Assembly (NCBI RefSeq): GCF_007570865.1
Contig: NZ_VLPS01000003.1
Location: 372,001-436,000 of the forward strand
Direction: 5' to 3'
Length of the DNA stretch: 64,000 nucleotides
Source: Atlantibacter subterraneus
Lineage (GTDB): Bacteria; Pseudomonadota; Gammaproteobacteria; Enterobacterales; Enterobacteriaceae
This document shows positions 1 to 9,938 of this stretch, in pieces; position 1 is the stretch's first letter, and each line of letters begins with the position of its first letter. The translations under genes were made by a program, and so were the position numbers. The notes under the pieces are model-generated. The model had not been told where the DNA came from. It saw only the letters and a program-made list of their open reading frames with translations, and did not search any database.

Positions 1-685
1 CATCAGCGAATGGCTGGAGCGCCATCCCGCCGAACCCCGTGCGCCCTGGGCTGAGGAGTTAACCGCGCTGTCGCAAACCGCCTGGCAACTGACGGACGCC
101 GCCACCCGGTCATTTGGCGAAGCGCAACTGGCCCATCGGCTCCCGGCGCTGTTGCCGGAACACGGTCAGCTTTTCGTCGGCAACAGCCTGGTGGTGCGTC
201 TGGTGGACGCGCTGGCGCAGATGCCCCAGAGCTATCCGGTGCTGAGCAACCGCGGGGCCAGCGGCATCGACGGGCTGATTTCTACCACCGCCGGGGTCCA
301 GCGCGGCACCGCGCGCCCGACGCTGGCCATCGTTGGCGATCTCTCGGCGCTGTACGATTTAAACGCCCTGGCGCTGTTGCGCCACGTTTCCGCGCCGCTG
401 GTGCTGATTGTGGTGAACAACAACGGCGGGCAAATTTTCTCGCTGCTGCCCACGCCGGTCAGCGAGCGCGAGCGCTTCTACTGTATGCCGCAAAACGTGT
501 CGTTTAAGCACGGCGCGGCGATGTTTGATCTTGAGTACCGCAACCCAACTACCTGGGAAGAATTGCAAACCGCTGTGAGTGAAGGCTGGCAGCGGCCTCA
601 CACTACCGTGGTGGAAATCAACGTGCCCTCGACTGACGGGACGCACACCCTGCAAAACCTGCTGGCGGCGGTCAGCCAGGCATGA
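1..685 (+). CDS. menD: MenD, SEPHCHC synthase (3' part)
   Basis: C-terminal part of the thiamine-diphosphate enzyme that condenses isochorismate with 2-oxoglutarate in menaquinone synthesis. The reading frame is open from base 2, so the gene starts upstream of the window. The visible part holds the ThDP-binding C-terminal domain: [10 protein letters not shown], then [10 protein letters not shown] and [10 protein letters not shown], the GD...NN signature of ThDP enzymes. The TGA stop overlaps the ATG of menH (ATGA), which indicates translational coupling in the men operon. An internal TTG at 152 would give a 177-residue protein but is not the real start, because the MenD-like sequence continues upstream of it. 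Confidence 0.96.
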   Translation, partial: ISEWLERHPAEPRAPWAEELTALSQTAWQLTDAATRSFGEAQLAHRLPALLPEHGQLFVGNSLVVRLVDALAQMPQSYPVLSNRGASGIDGLISTTAGVQRGTARPTLAIVGDLSALYDLNALALLRHVSAPLVLIVVNNNGGQIFSLLPTPVSERERFYCMPQNVSFKHGAAMFDLEYRNPTTWEELQTAVSEGWQRPHTTVVEINVPSTDGTHTLQNLLAAVSQA

Positions 686-1452
686 TCCTGAATGCGACCG
701 CGCGTCCCGGTAAATCCGCCTCGCTGCCCTGGCTCGTCTGGCTGCACGGTTTTCTCGGTAGCCAGCAGGAGTGGCAGCAGGTCGCCGCGGCGTTCAGCGA
801 TTACCCGCAGCTGTTTATCGATTTGCCGGGCCACGGCGGCAGCGCCGGGGTGCGCGTCGCCAGTTTCGGGGATACCAACGCGCTGCTCGACGCCACCCTG
901 GCGCATCACGCCGTCGCGCAATACTGGCTGATCGGCTACTCGCTGGGTGGGCGTATCGCCATGCACTACGCCTGCGGCAAACCGCGCTCTGGCTTGCAGG
1001 GGCTGATTGTCGAAGGCAGCCATCCAGGGCTGACCGACCCGCAGGAGCGCGAGGCGCGCATCGCTTCGGACAGCCATTGGGCCAGAGAATTTCGTGAAGC
1101 ACCCCTCGAACAGGTGCTGAATGCCTGGTATCAGCAGCCGGTTTTTGCCAACCTCAGCGCTGCGGCGCGTGCCGAACTGGTCGCGCTGCGGCGGCGCAAC
1201 CATCCGCAGGCGCTGGCCGATATGCTGGAGGCCACCTCCCTGGGCCGCCAGGCGGATTTACGCGGGCCGCTCTGCCGGTTGCCGCACCCCTTTATCTATT
1301 TTTGCGGCGAGCAGGACAGCAAGTTTCGTGGCATCGCCACAACGCTTAACGTGCCCTGCCGCCTGATTACGGCTGCGGGCCATAACGCCCATCGCGAAGC
1401 GCCGCTGGCCTTCGCGCAAAGCCTGTCGCCACTTTTGCCTCAACCAGACTAA
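682..1452 (+). CDS. menH: MenH, SHCHC synthase
   Basis: Alpha/beta-hydrolase-fold lyase that removes pyruvate from SEPHCHC to give SHCHC, the third step of menaquinone synthesis. The protein has 256 residues (about 252 in E. coli). Visible are the oxyanion segment LHGFLGS (about 21-27), the PGHGGS strand (about 49-54), the nucleophile elbow GYSLGG with Ser87, a late acidic segment GEQDSKF and the C-terminal His in AAGHNAHRE. These supply the Ser-Asp-His triad. It overlaps menD by 4 bases and is followed 9 bases later by menB. Confidence 0.96.
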   Translation: MILNATARPGKSASLPWLVWLHGFLGSQQEWQQVAAAFSDYPQLFIDLPGHGGSAGVRVASFGDTNALLDATLAHHAVAQYWLIGYSLGGRIAMHYACGKPRSGLQGLIVEGSHPGLTDPQEREARIASDSHWAREFREAPLEQVLNAWYQQPVFANLSAAARAELVALRRRNHPQALADMLEATSLGRQADLRGPLCRLPHPFIYFCGEQDSKFRGIATTLNVPCRLITAAGHNAHREAPLAFAQSLSPLLPQPD

Positions 1453-1461
1453 GGAATCACC

Positions 1462-2319
1462 ATGCTCCATCTCGATGAACAGATGCTGAACGCCCCGATT
1501 GAATGGCAGGACTGCTCTGAAGGCTACACCGATATTCGCTATCACAAGTCGCCGGAAGGGATTGCCAAAATCACCATCAACCGCCCGCAGGTGCGTAACG
1601 CTTTCCGTCCGATTACCGTGAAGGAGATGATCCAGGCGCTGGCGGATGCCCGCTATGACGACAGCGTTGGCGTGATTATCCTGACCGGCGAAGGCGATAA
1701 AGCGTTCTGCTCCGGCGGCGACCAGAAAGTACGCGGCGACTACGGCGGATACCAGGACGACTCCGGCGTTCACCACCTCAACGTGCTGGACTTCCAGCGC
1801 CAGATCCGCACCTGTCCGAAACCGGTGGTGGCGATGGTGGCGGGGTACTCCATCGGCGGCGGCCACGTGCTGCATATGATGTGCGATCTGACCATCGCGG
1901 CGGAAAACGCCATCTTCGGCCAGACCGGCCCGAAAGTCGGCTCGTTCGACGGCGGCTGGGGCGCATCCTATATGGCGCGCATCGTCGGCCAGAAGAAAGC
2001 GCGCGAAATCTGGTTCCTGTGCCGCCAGTACAACGCTCAGGAAGCGCTGGATATGGGCCTGGTTAACACCGTAGTGCCGATTGCCGATCTGGAAAAAGAG
2101 ACCGTGCGCTGGTGCCGCGAAATGCTGCAAAACAGCCCGATGGCGCTGCGCTGCCTGAAAGCCGCGCTCAACGCCGACTGCGACGGCCAGGCGGGCTTGC
2201 AGGAGCTGGCGGGTAACGCCACCATGCTGTTCTACATGACCGAAGAAGGGCAGGAAGGACGTAACGCGTTTAACGAAAAACGTCACCCGGACTTCAGCAA
2301 ATTCAAACGGAACCCGTAA
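1462..2319 (+). CDS. menB: MenB, DHNA-CoA synthase
   Basis: Crotonase-fold enzyme that closes the second ring of the naphthoquinone, converting o-succinylbenzoyl-CoA to 1,4-dihydroxy-2-naphthoyl-CoA. Its 285 residues match the E. coli length exactly. The [14 protein letters not shown] segment (about 84-97) carries the CoA-binding and catalytic-loop residues, and [15 protein letters not shown] is the oxyanion-hole helix. The sequence [15 protein letters not shown] contains the bicarbonate/active-site Gly-Asp region of the family. A good ribosome site (AAGGAATC) precedes the ATG. The stop overlaps the menC start by one base (TAATG). Confidence 0.98.
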   Translation: MLHLDEQMLNAPIEWQDCSEGYTDIRYHKSPEGIAKITINRPQVRNAFRPITVKEMIQALADARYDDSVGVIILTGEGDKAFCSGGDQKVRGDYGGYQDDSGVHHLNVLDFQRQIRTCPKPVVAMVAGYSIGGGHVLHMMCDLTIAAENAIFGQTGPKVGSFDGGWGASYMARIVGQKKAREIWFLCRQYNAQEALDMGLVNTVVPIADLEKETVRWCREMLQNSPMALRCLKAALNADCDGQAGLQELAGNATMLFYMTEEGQEGRNAFNEKRHPDFSKFKRNP

Positions 2320-3284
2320 TGCGACAGGCACAACTCTGGCGGTATCAGATACCGATGGACGCAGGCGTTGTGCTTCGCGACCGTCGGCTGAAAACCCGCG
2401 ACGGTTTACTGGTGCGCCTGGAAGAGAACGGGGCGCAGGGATGGGGCGAAATCGCCCCGTTACCCGGCTTCAGCGCTGAATCGCTGGAAGAGGCGACGGA
2501 CGCCGCGCTGGCGTGGCTTAACGGCTGGCGGCAGGGCACAGACGCCGCGCTGCCAGATCTGCCCTCGGTAGCATTTGGCCTGAGCTGCGCGCAGGCGGAG
2601 CTCAGCGGCGCGCTGTCGAATGCCGCCGACTACCGCGCCGCGCCGCTGTGTACCGGCGATCCCGATGAGCTGTTCGCGCTGCTCAGCGCCATGCCGGGCG
2701 AGAAAGTCGCCAAAATCAAGGTCGGCCTGTATGAAGCGGTGCGCGACGGTATGGTGGTGAATCTGCTGCTGGAAGCGATCCCGGATTTGTCGTTGCGCCT
2801 TGACGCCAACCGGGGATGGACGCCGCTGAAAGCTGAACAGTTCGCCAGATACGTCAATCCCGATTATCGTCCGCGCATTGCGTTTCTCGAAGAGCCGTGC
2901 AAAACCCGCGAGCAGTCACGGGCGTTTGCCGCGCAGACCGGTATCGCCATCGCCTGGGATGAAAGCCTGCGCGAAGCGGATTTTGTGATGCAGGCGGAGC
3001 CAGGGCTGAGCGCGGTAGTGATCAAGCCTACGCTTACCGGTAGCCTGGCGCGCGTTCGCGAGCAGGTCGCGGCGGCCCATGCCCAGGGATTAACGGCGGT
3101 AATCAGCTCGTCGATTGAATCCAGCCTCGGGTTGACCCAGCTGGCGCGCATCGCCGCCTGGCTGACGCCCAATACTATCCCCGGCCTCGATACCCTGTCG
3201 CTGATGCAGGCGCAGCTGGTGCGCGCCTGGCCGGACAGCGCGCTGCCGATCTGGTCCACCGATGCGCTGGAGCCGCTGTTGTGA
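2319..3284 (+). CDS. menC: MenC, o-succinylbenzoate synthase
   Basis: Enolase-superfamily dehydratase converting SHCHC to o-succinylbenzoate. The protein has 321 residues (about 320 in E. coli). The barrel shows the catalytic lysine motif KIKVGLYE, the metal ligands in [15 protein letters not shown] and WDESLRE, and the second lysine in VIKPTLTGS. This is the complete K-K / D-E-D set expected for an active enzyme. It overlaps menB by one base and menE by four, so menDHBCE reads as one tightly packed operon. Confidence 0.97.
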   Translation: MRQAQLWRYQIPMDAGVVLRDRRLKTRDGLLVRLEENGAQGWGEIAPLPGFSAESLEEATDAALAWLNGWRQGTDAALPDLPSVAFGLSCAQAELSGALSNAADYRAAPLCTGDPDELFALLSAMPGEKVAKIKVGLYEAVRDGMVVNLLLEAIPDLSLRLDANRGWTPLKAEQFARYVNPDYRPRIAFLEEPCKTREQSRAFAAQTGIAIAWDESLREADFVMQAEPGLSAVVIKPTLTGSLARVREQVAAAHAQGLTAVISSSIESSLGLTQLARIAAWLTPNTIPGLDTLSLMQAQLVRAWPDSALPIWSTDALEPLL

Positions 3285-4645
3285 TCTTTACCCAGTGGCC
3301 CTGGCAGCACTGGGCGCAGCAGCGCGGCGGCGCGACTGCGCTGACGCTCAACGATCGGGCCCTTAGCTGGCGGCAGCTTTGCCAGCAGGTGGACGCGCTG
3401 GCGGCGGGGCTGGCGCAGCAGGGGGTTAGCGAAGGCGCTGGCGTAGCGCTGCGCGGGCGTAACAGCCCGCAGATGGTGCTGGCCTGGCTGGCGCTGATGC
3501 AGTGCGGCGCGCGGGTTCTGCCGCTCAATCCGCAGCTGCCGTCGGCGTTGCTTGATGAACTGCTGCCCGCGCTCAATATCGATTACGCGCTGGAACTGGG
3601 CTGCGACGCGCTATTGAACCGCTTTCCCGCGCTGGCGCTGACGCCGGGTGAGCCCGCAAAAACAGGCGACTGGCAGCCCAACCGGATCGTCTCAATGACG
3701 CTGACCTCCGGCTCTACCGGGTTGCCGAAAGCGGCGGCGCACAGCGCCCGGGCGCATCTGGCGTCGGCGCAGGGCGTGCTGGCGGCGATCCCGTTCCATC
3801 CGCAGGATAGCTGGCTGCTGTCGCTGCCGCTGTTTCATGTCTCCGGGCAGGGGATTTTGTGGCGCTGGCTGCTGGCGGGCGCGCAGCTGGCGGTGCGTGA
3901 ATGCGTTGCGCTGCCTGAAGCGCTGCGCGGCTGCACGCACGCCTCGCTGGTGCCGACGCAGCTGTGGCGTTTACTGAATGACAACCACCCGCTGACCCTC
4001 AAAGCGGTGCTGCTCGGCGGCGCGGCGATCCCCGTCGAGTTAACCGATGCAGCTACCGAACGTGGCATCGCCTGCTGGTGCGGCTACGGGATGACCGAAG
4101 CGGCGTCTACCGTGTGCGCTAAACGGGCAGACGGTAAACCGGACGTCGGCACGGCGCTGCCGGAACGCACAGTGAAAATCGTCGACGGCGAAGTGTGGCT
4201 GCGCTCCGCCAGCCTCGCCAGTGGCTACTGGCGTAATGGAACCCTCGTCCCACTGCTGAATCCCGATGGCTGGTTCGCCACCCGGGATCGCGGTGAAATT
4301 CACGACGGGCGGTTAACGGTGCTGGGCCGGATCGATAACCTGTTTTTCAGTGCGGGCGAGGGTATTCAGCCAGAGGAAGTGGAGCGGGTCATTGTTACCC
4401 ATCCGCAAATCAGCCAGGCGTTTGTGGTGCCGCTGGCGGACAGCGAATTTGGCCATCGTCCGGTGGCGATTGTGGAGGGCGAGGCCGATTTGGATCTCAC
4501 CAGCCTTGCCGCGTGGGTTAGCGACAAGCTGGCGCGTTTTCAGCAGCCGGTGCGCTGGCTGGCGCTACCGCCGCAATTTAAAAACGGCGGGATTAAAATC
4601 TCGCGCCGGGCATTGCAGCAGTGGGTTAACGGCGACCGCGGCTAA
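3281..4645 (+). CDS. menE: MenE, o-succinylbenzoate-CoA ligase
   Basis: Acyl-adenylate-forming ligase that activates o-succinylbenzoate with ATP and CoA, supplying the MenB substrate. The protein has 454 residues. The P-loop-like adenylation motif [12 protein letters not shown] lies near residue 140. GYGMTEAAS is the A5 motif, [10 protein letters not shown] the A7 motif and [15 protein letters not shown] the A8 hinge. The catalytic lysine is in the C-terminal [11 protein letters not shown] stretch. The start is a GTG that overlaps the end of menC (GTGA). Its stop lies one base from the converging nudI stop; no strong terminator is visible there. Confidence 0.97.
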   Translation: MIFTQWPWQHWAQQRGGATALTLNDRALSWRQLCQQVDALAAGLAQQGVSEGAGVALRGRNSPQMVLAWLALMQCGARVLPLNPQLPSALLDELLPALNIDYALELGCDALLNRFPALALTPGEPAKTGDWQPNRIVSMTLTSGSTGLPKAAAHSARAHLASAQGVLAAIPFHPQDSWLLSLPLFHVSGQGILWRWLLAGAQLAVRECVALPEALRGCTHASLVPTQLWRLLNDNHPLTLKAVLLGGAAIPVELTDAATERGIACWCGYGMTEAASTVCAKRADGKPDVGTALPERTVKIVDGEVWLRSASLASGYWRNGTLVPLLNPDGWFATRDRGEIHDGRLTVLGRIDNLFFSAGEGIQPEEVERVIVTHPQISQAFVVPLADSEFGHRPVAIVEGEADLDLTSLAAWVSDKLARFQQPVRWLALPPQFKNGGIKISRRALQQWVNGDRG

Positions 4646-4646
4646 A

Positions 4647-5072
4647 TCACAGCAACCCTTTCTTACTCAGCGTGGCGCGCGTCGCCACGTTTAAATCGTA
4701 ATTCGGAAAGTCTTCCGGCTTCACCCAGGCATGGTCCTGAAACTCCTCGTTCAGCACGATATCCCGGTTAGCCGCCACACAGTCAAAAATCAAATAAATC
4801 ATGTAGATCTCTTCCTGGCTGCCGTCGGCGTAGGTTTTCATCCGCATGTCGTCGCTGAAGGTCCAGGGCGTCACGCGGGAAATCACTAACTGCTCGCCCA
4901 GCTCTTCGGCGATTTCACGGCGCAGCGCCTGCTCCATGGTTTCGCCTGGCTCCATGCCGCCGCCCGAGAGCGCCCACTGGCCGGGGAACACGCCACGGTT
5001 ATCGGCCATTTTACACAGTAAATATTCGCCCTGGTTTTCGATCAGCGGGCAGACAATAGTCCGTTGACGCAT
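4647..5072 (-). CDS. nudI: NudI, Nudix nucleoside triphosphatase
   Basis: Nudix hydrolase of the NudI type, which in E. coli prefers pyrimidine deoxynucleoside triphosphates. The Nudix box G-x5-E-x7-REUxEExGU is intact (starting GGGMEPGE, ending REIAEELGE). Two in-frame ATGs lie 6 bases apart. I chose the second because AAGGA sits 7 bases before it and only about 1 base before the first, and the resulting 141 residues equal the E. coli length. It converges on menE; in E. coli an arn/pmrD block lies between these two genes. Confidence 0.93.
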   Translation of the reverse strand: MRQRTIVCPLIENQGEYLLCKMADNRGVFPGQWALSGGGMEPGETMEQALRREIAEELGEQLVISRVTPWTFSDDMRMKTYADGSQEEIYMIYLIFDCVAANRDIVLNEEFQDHAWVKPEDFPNYDLNVATRATLSKKGLL

Positions 5073-5118
5073 AGTCATATCCTTATTAGTCAGAAGGGGA
5101 TGAGTGTAACGCGGCGGG

Positions 5119-5145
5119 GAAAAAAGCGGGAGTCTGAACTCCCGC
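5119..5145 (-). terminator. Rho-independent terminator of katA
   Basis: On the minus strand an 8-bp stem, GCGGGAGT/ACTCCCGC with a TCAG loop, is followed by a run of T. It lies 7 bases past the katA stop and ahead of nudI. Confidence 0.85.
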
Positions 5146-5152
5146 CTGACGG

Positions 5153-6601
5153 TTATTTTGCGGCTTTGATGGCGGCCAGCGCGGCAGCGACGCCTGCGCC
5201 GTAATCCGGGTGAACTTCGCTAAACAGGCCGATCTGGCGCTGCTGGATAAACTCCGGCACGTCTTTCATATCGCCTGCGATACGCTGGAACATGCGCTGA
5301 TGCTCTTCGTCGCTCAGCAGTTCAAACAGTTTGCGCGGCTGGCTGAAGTAGTCGGTATCTTCGCGTTGATTCCAGTGGTCCGCTGCGCCTTCAAGGGTCA
5401 ACGGCGGCTCGCTGAAATCGGGCTGCTCCTGGAACACGCCAAAGCTGTTCGGCTCATAGGTCGGGCCGTTGCCGCTGTTACCGTCCACGCGCATCGCGCC
5501 GTCGCGGTGATAGTTATGGAACGGGCAGCGCGGCTTGTTGACCGGGATCTGGTGATGGTTGACGCCTAAACGGTAGCGGTGGGCATCGCCATAAGAGAAC
5601 AGACGGCCCTGCAACATGCGGTCCGGCGAGAAACCAATGCCGGGCACCACGTTAGCCGGGGACATCGCCACCTGCTCGACTTCAGCAAAGTAGTTATCCG
5701 GGTTGCGGTTCAGCTCCAGCTCGCCCACTTCAATCAGCGGATAATCGCCGTGCGGCCAGACTTTGGTCAGGTCGAACGGGTTATACGGCGTTTGCGAGGC
5801 TTCCGCTTCCGGCATCACCTGCACATACAGCTTCCAGCGCGGGAAATCACCTTTCTCGATATGTTCGAACAGGTCACGCTGGGAGCTTTCCCGATCTTCC
5901 GCGACCAGACGTTTGGCATCGTCATCCATCAGGTTAGCGATGCCCTGCTGGGATTTCAGGTGGAATTTCACCCAGAAGCGCTCGTTGTTGTAGTTGATAA
6001 AGCTGAAGGTATGGCTGCCGAAACCGTGCATGGTGCGATAGGAGAACGGCAGGCCGCGATCGCTGAAATCGATGGTTAACTGATGCAGCGATTCCGGTTG
6101 CAGCGAGAAGAAATCCCATTTGTAGGTGTTGTTGCGCAGGTTAGTGCGCGGATCGCGTTTTACCACGTGGTTGAGATCCGGGAACTTCAGCGGATCGCGC
6201 AGATAGAACACCGGCGTGTTGTTGCCGACCAGATCCCAGTTGCCCTCTTCGGTGTAAAACTTGATGGAGAACCCACGGATATCGCGTTCGGCGTCTGCCG
6301 CGCCGCGTTCACCGGCGACCGTGGAGAAACGAATAAACAGGTCAGTTTTTTTACCAATTTGGGAAAAGAGTTTAGCGCGGGTGAAAGCGGTAATGTCATG
6401 GGTGACGGTGAAAGTGCCGTAAGCGCCGGAACCTTTCGCGTGCATACGGCGTTCGGGGATCACTTCACGGTCGAAATGGGCTAATTTCTCAAGGAACCAG
6501 ACATCCTGCAGCAGCATCGGACCACGCGGGCCAGCGGTTGCTACGTTATTGTTATGGGCAACCGGTGCGCCTGCGGCGGTGGTTAGTCCTTTTTTCGTCA
6601 T
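5153..6601 (-). CDS. katA: KatA, small-subunit monofunctional catalase
   Basis: Haem catalase (H2O2 to water and O2), cytosolic, 482 residues, the size of clade-3 small-subunit catalases such as Proteus KatA. The distal catalytic His54 is in [12 protein letters not shown], the distal Asn in [10 protein letters not shown], and the proximal haem-ligand Tyr in [14 protein letters not shown]. The NADPH-binding-type region follows. The start has AGGAG 7 bases upstream. E. coli K-12 uses KatE and KatG and has no gene of this type here, so katA is extra relative to the E. coli nudI-yfaZ neighbourhood. Peroxide control is suggested by an OxyR-like motif in the divergent region. Confidence 0.96.
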   Translation of the reverse strand: MTKKGLTTAAGAPVAHNNNVATAGPRGPMLLQDVWFLEKLAHFDREVIPERRMHAKGSGAYGTFTVTHDITAFTRAKLFSQIGKKTDLFIRFSTVAGERGAADAERDIRGFSIKFYTEEGNWDLVGNNTPVFYLRDPLKFPDLNHVVKRDPRTNLRNNTYKWDFFSLQPESLHQLTIDFSDRGLPFSYRTMHGFGSHTFSFINYNNERFWVKFHLKSQQGIANLMDDDAKRLVAEDRESSQRDLFEHIEKGDFPRWKLYVQVMPEAEASQTPYNPFDLTKVWPHGDYPLIEVGELELNRNPDNYFAEVEQVAMSPANVVPGIGFSPDRMLQGRLFSYGDAHRYRLGVNHHQIPVNKPRCPFHNYHRDGAMRVDGNSGNGPTYEPNSFGVFQEQPDFSEPPLTLEGAADHWNQREDTDYFSQPRKLFELLSDEEHQRMFQRIAGDMKDVPEFIQQRQIGLFSEVHPDYGAGVAAALAAIKAAK

Positions 6602-6763
6602 CTTATATCTCCTGTATGAATATAACCTTTAGTTCCATGTGGACACTCGATATCAACATGGCGCTAATTTTTAAAACGTGCCTTGATCAACAACAATGTG
6701 TCTTCCCCTATTGCAAATATTGGTCCGGGTGTTTCTCTTAAAATGACGTTTATTTTCAATTAA

Positions 6764-6800
6764 TTACACATAACCTATTAATGAAATAGATGGATACATT
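6764..6800. promoter_or_regulatory. possible OxyR site between katA and yfaZ
   Basis: The OxyR consensus is four spaced quarter sites. The inner two, anCTAT-N7-ATAGnt, are matched exactly at 6773-6791 (ACCTAT, 7 bases, ATAGAT). The outer quarters match 2 of 4 bases each. It lies about 170 bases upstream of katA. The assignment is inference from the motif and from the katA neighbour. Confidence 0.35.
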
Positions 6801-6826
6801 GATAAGCCGGGGGATAACGGTACAAT
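6799..6826 (+). promoter_or_regulatory. sigma-70 promoter of yfaZ
   Basis: TTGATA, a 16-base spacer and TACAAT, with the -10 box about 48 bases before the yfaZ start. It abuts the OxyR-like motif. Confidence 0.6.
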
Positions 6827-6874
6827 GCGCCGTTTTACGCAATTTGCGTGGAGTTTTCCGTGGGACGAAATGGA

Positions 6875-7417
6875 ATGAAAAAATTATTGTTAGCCGGCGC
6901 AGCCGGATTGATGTTGGTTTCTCTCTCTGCCAGTGCGATTAGCATCAGCGGTCAGGCAGGTGAAAAATACACCAACCTTGCCGTGGGCATGGGTACCGAC
7001 ACCAGCGGACTGGCGCTGAGCGGCAACTGGGCGCATAACGACGATCATGGCGATATCGCTGGACTGGGCCTGGGTCTGAATCTGCCGCTGGGGCCGTTTA
7101 TGGCGACCGTAGGGGGTAAAGGTATTTATCTGAACCCGAACGCGGGTGATGAAGGGTACGCAGCCGCGGTGGGCGGCGGTCTGAGCTGGAAACTCAGCGA
7201 CAGCTTCAGCGTGTTTGGCGACTACTACTATTCGCCGGATTCGCTCTCCAGCGGCGTGAACGATTATCAGGAAGCCAGCGCGGGTGCGCGTTTCACGGTG
7301 ATGCGTCCCATCAGCGTGGAAGCAGGCTACCGTTACATCAACATGACGGGTAAAGATAACGAAGCTGACAGCAAAGTGGCTGACGGCCCGTATGTTGGCG
7401 TTAGCGCGCACTTCTAA
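6875..7417 (+). CDS. yfaZ: YfaZ family outer-membrane protein
   Basis: Small predicted outer-membrane beta-barrel of unknown function, 180 residues as in E. coli YfaZ. A signal peptide (MKKLLLAGAAGLMLVSLSASA, about 21 residues) is followed by alternating hydrophobic/polar strands. The protein ends in an aromatic residue (VGVSAHF), typical of proteins inserted by the BAM machinery. An upstream in-frame GTG/ATG would add nine residues but disrupt the signal peptide, so the ATG at 6875 is preferred. A weak GC-rich stem (7427-7445) without a T run follows. Confidence 0.9.
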   Translation: MKKLLLAGAAGLMLVSLSASAISISGQAGEKYTNLAVGMGTDTSGLALSGNWAHNDDHGDIAGLGLGLNLPLGPFMATVGGKGIYLNPNAGDEGYAAAVGGGLSWKLSDSFSVFGDYYYSPDSLSSGVNDYQEASAGARFTVMRPISVEAGYRYINMTGKDNEADSKVADGPYVGVSAHF

Positions 7418-7510
7418 GCAATCCTGACGCGGCCTTGCGCCGCGTTATCTCCTGCAATTTCTCCGCACGCTTGCGCTATAGTAAGGCGTTCCCATCTCGC
7501 GGAGAAAATA

Positions 7511-8710
7511 ATGTTAAAAGTAGAAATGCTGTCAACGGGCGACGAAGTGCTGCACGGTCAAATCGTTGATACCAATGCCGCCTGGCTCGCCGATTATTTT
7601 TTTAACCAGGGTGTTCCGCTCTCCCGCCGCAATACCGTCGGCGACAAACTCGAAGATTTAGTGGCCGTGCTGCGCGAACGCAGCCAGCATGCCGATATTC
7701 TCATCGTCAACGGCGGCCTCGGCCCAACCAGCGACGACCTGAGCGCCGAAGCCGCCGCCCTGGCGTTGGGCGAAGAGCTGGTACTGCATGAAGAATGGCT
7801 GGAACATATGGCGCGCTTCTTTTCCGAGCGTGGCCGCGTGATGGCTCCCAGCAACCGCAAACAGGCGCTGATCCCCGCCAGCAGCGAAATGATCGACAAT
7901 CCGGTGGGCACCGCCTGCGGATTCGCCATCACCCTCAACCGCTGCCGCATCTTTTTCACGCCGGGCGTTCCCTCTGAATTCAAACAGATGGTGCAACAGG
8001 AGATCCTGCCGCGCCTGCAACAGCAGTTTTCACTGCCGTCCGCGCCGGTGTGCCTGCGCTTAACCACCTTTGGCCGTTCGGAAAGCGATCTCGCCCAGAG
8101 CCTTGACGGCCTTAGCCTGCCGCCGGATGTGGTCATCGGTTACCGCTCTTCAATGCCGATTATTGAACTCAAACTCACCGGCCCCGGCGAACAGCGCGCG
8201 GCGATGGAGGCCCTGTGGCCGGAAATCCGCAAGGTGGCGGGGGAGAGCGTGATTTTTGAAGGCACCGAAGGTTTACCGGCGCAAATTGCCCGCAACCTTA
8301 ACGAGCGGCAACTGAGCCTGACCCTGAGCGAGCAGTTCACCGGCGGCCTGTTGGCGCTCCAGCTTTCCCGCGAGTCTGCGCCGCTGCTGGCCAGCGAAGT
8401 GGTGCCTGCCCAACAGGAAACGCTGACCCAAACCGCCCACTGGACGGCGGAGCGGCGGATTAACCATTTCGCCGGGCTGGCGCTGGCGGTCTCGGGGCTG
8501 GAAGAAGATCACCTTAACTTTGCGCTATCCACCCCGGAAGGCACCCACGCCCTGCGGGTGAAGTTCAACACCACCCGTCACAGCGTGCAGGTGCGCCAGG
8601 AAGTATGCGCCATGATGGCGTTAAACATTCTGCGCCGCTGGCTGAACGGCAAAGATATCGCCAGCGATCACGGCTGGATTAACGTCGTGGAATCGCTATT
8701 TATTGAATAA
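7511..8710 (+). CDS. yfaY: YfaY, CinA-family protein with degenerate amidase domain
   Basis: Two-domain CinA-like protein, 399 residues. Residues about 1-165 form the molybdopterin-binding-like/COG1058 domain (STGDEVLHGQIVDTN, NGGLGPTSDD, FFTPGVPSEF), a family for which ADP-ribose pyrophosphatase activity is known. The C-terminal half is the NMN-deamidase (PncC) fold, but the nucleophile motif ES-C-TGG of active PncC appears as EQFTGG. The catalytic Ser is replaced, so deamidase activity is unlikely, as reported for E. coli YfaY. RBS GGAG precedes the ATG. The gene converges on glpC. Confidence 0.9.
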   Translation: MLKVEMLSTGDEVLHGQIVDTNAAWLADYFFNQGVPLSRRNTVGDKLEDLVAVLRERSQHADILIVNGGLGPTSDDLSAEAAALALGEELVLHEEWLEHMARFFSERGRVMAPSNRKQALIPASSEMIDNPVGTACGFAITLNRCRIFFTPGVPSEFKQMVQQEILPRLQQQFSLPSAPVCLRLTTFGRSESDLAQSLDGLSLPPDVVIGYRSSMPIIELKLTGPGEQRAAMEALWPEIRKVAGESVIFEGTEGLPAQIARNLNERQLSLTLSEQFTGGLLALQLSRESAPLLASEVVPAQQETLTQTAHWTAERRINHFAGLALAVSGLEEDHLNFALSTPEGTHALRVKFNTTRHSVQVRQEVCAMMALNILRRWLNGKDIASDHGWINVVESLFIE

Positions 8711-8716
8711 CGGCGT

Positions 8717-8737
8717 CGCCGGGAGCCTCTCCCGGCG
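8717..8737. terminator. stem-loop between converging yfaY and glpC
   Basis: Perfect 9-bp stem CGCCGGGAG/CTCCCGGCG with a 3-base loop between two converging genes. There is no T run on either side, so terminator strength is uncertain. Confidence 0.5.
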
Positions 8738-8741
8738 CGCC

Positions 8742-9938
8742 TTAACCCAGCGCCTGCGCCAGCAGGGTAATCGGATGTTCACAGCGTTTGCTGGTGGACA
8801 TCTCGATTTGCCATTTGCAGGTTTCGCAGTCGGTGATCACCAGGTCCACGCCGCTCTGTTCAATCTGCTTAAACAGCGGCTCGCCGATGGCTTGCGACGT
8901 CGGGTAGTTCTCCGATTTAAAACCGTAGGTACCGGCAATCCCGCAGCAGCGTGAATCCAGTACCAGTACTTCCACACCGGGGATGCGTTTCAGCAATTCC
9001 AGGGTGTAAATCGCCCAGCCCATTTTTTCCATATGGCAGGGCGTGTGATAGGCCACGCGCAGCTGCGTCGGCTTAAGATCCAGCGTCGCGCCATTTTCCA
9101 GCCGCCGCCACAGGAAGCGGGTCGCCAGTTCGATGCTGTCGCGCAGCGGAGTGGTATCCACGTCCAGCACGTGCGGGTACTCGTCGCGCAGCGTAAAAGT
9201 GCAGGTCGACGAGGTGGCGATCACCGGCAGACGGCGTTCAACAATCGCTTCCTCCAGCGAACGGGCGTTTACCCGCGCCTGTTTGCGCGCTTTGTCGACA
9301 AAACCGTTGGCGATCAGCGGCACGCCGCAGCACTTCTCTTTGCTCAACAATTCCACGCCGATATTCATGGCGTTGAACACTTTCACCAGGTCTTTGCCGA
9401 GGGTGGAGTTGTTGTAATTGACGTAACAGCCGTGGAAAAATGCCACTTTATCGGCAAACTGCGCCTGGGCCGCCGCCTGTTTGCGATACCACTGGCGGAA
9501 GGTGCCGAAGGCGTATTTCGGCAGGCTGCGGCGGTGATCGATTTTTAACGCTTTATCCAGCAGCTGGCGCACCGGTTTCATGCCGGTAGCGGCGTTGACC
9601 AGCGGCGCAAACGGCGTGGAGAGCGAGCCCATTATGTCGGTATGGCTGAGCAGCGCATCGCGCAGCGACGGGTTATGCGGCGCATATTCCGCCCTGGCGC
9701 GTTGAATGATATCGCCGATTTTCACGTCCGACGGGCAGGCCACTTCGCAGCGTTTACAGTTAGTGCAGTATTTCAGCGCCTCGTCGTACAGCGTCGGATC
9801 TTTAAGACGCAGCCGCGCGCCGTCCGGCCCGGCCTGTTTCGGCCCCGGATAATGCGGATTGGCGCGGCTCACCGGGCAGGCGGTGGTACACACGGTGCAT
9901 TTAATGCAGCTTTCGAAACCGGTCTCCCTCAGGCTCAT
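8742..9938 (-). CDS. glpC: GlpC, membrane-anchor Fe-S subunit of anaerobic G3P dehydrogenase
   Basis: Iron-sulfur subunit that attaches the GlpAB dehydrogenase to the membrane and passes electrons to menaquinone, 398 residues. Two ferredoxin-type clusters are visible near the N-terminus (CIKCTVCTTACPV and CTNCKRCEVACPS). Two CCG-type cysteine motifs follow (KCCGVP, RCCGIAG), as in heterodisulfide reductase-like subunits. It overlaps glpB by 4 bases and is the last gene of glpABC. The men operon in the same window makes the quinone it needs. Confidence 0.97.
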   Translation of the reverse strand: MSLRETGFESCIKCTVCTTACPVSRANPHYPGPKQAGPDGARLRLKDPTLYDEALKYCTNCKRCEVACPSDVKIGDIIQRARAEYAPHNPSLRDALLSHTDIMGSLSTPFAPLVNAATGMKPVRQLLDKALKIDHRRSLPKYAFGTFRQWYRKQAAAQAQFADKVAFFHGCYVNYNNSTLGKDLVKVFNAMNIGVELLSKEKCCGVPLIANGFVDKARKQARVNARSLEEAIVERRLPVIATSSTCTFTLRDEYPHVLDVDTTPLRDSIELATRFLWRRLENGATLDLKPTQLRVAYHTPCHMEKMGWAIYTLELLKRIPGVEVLVLDSRCCGIAGTYGFKSENYPTSQAIGEPLFKQIEQSGVDLVITDCETCKWQIEMSTSKRCEHPITLLAQALG

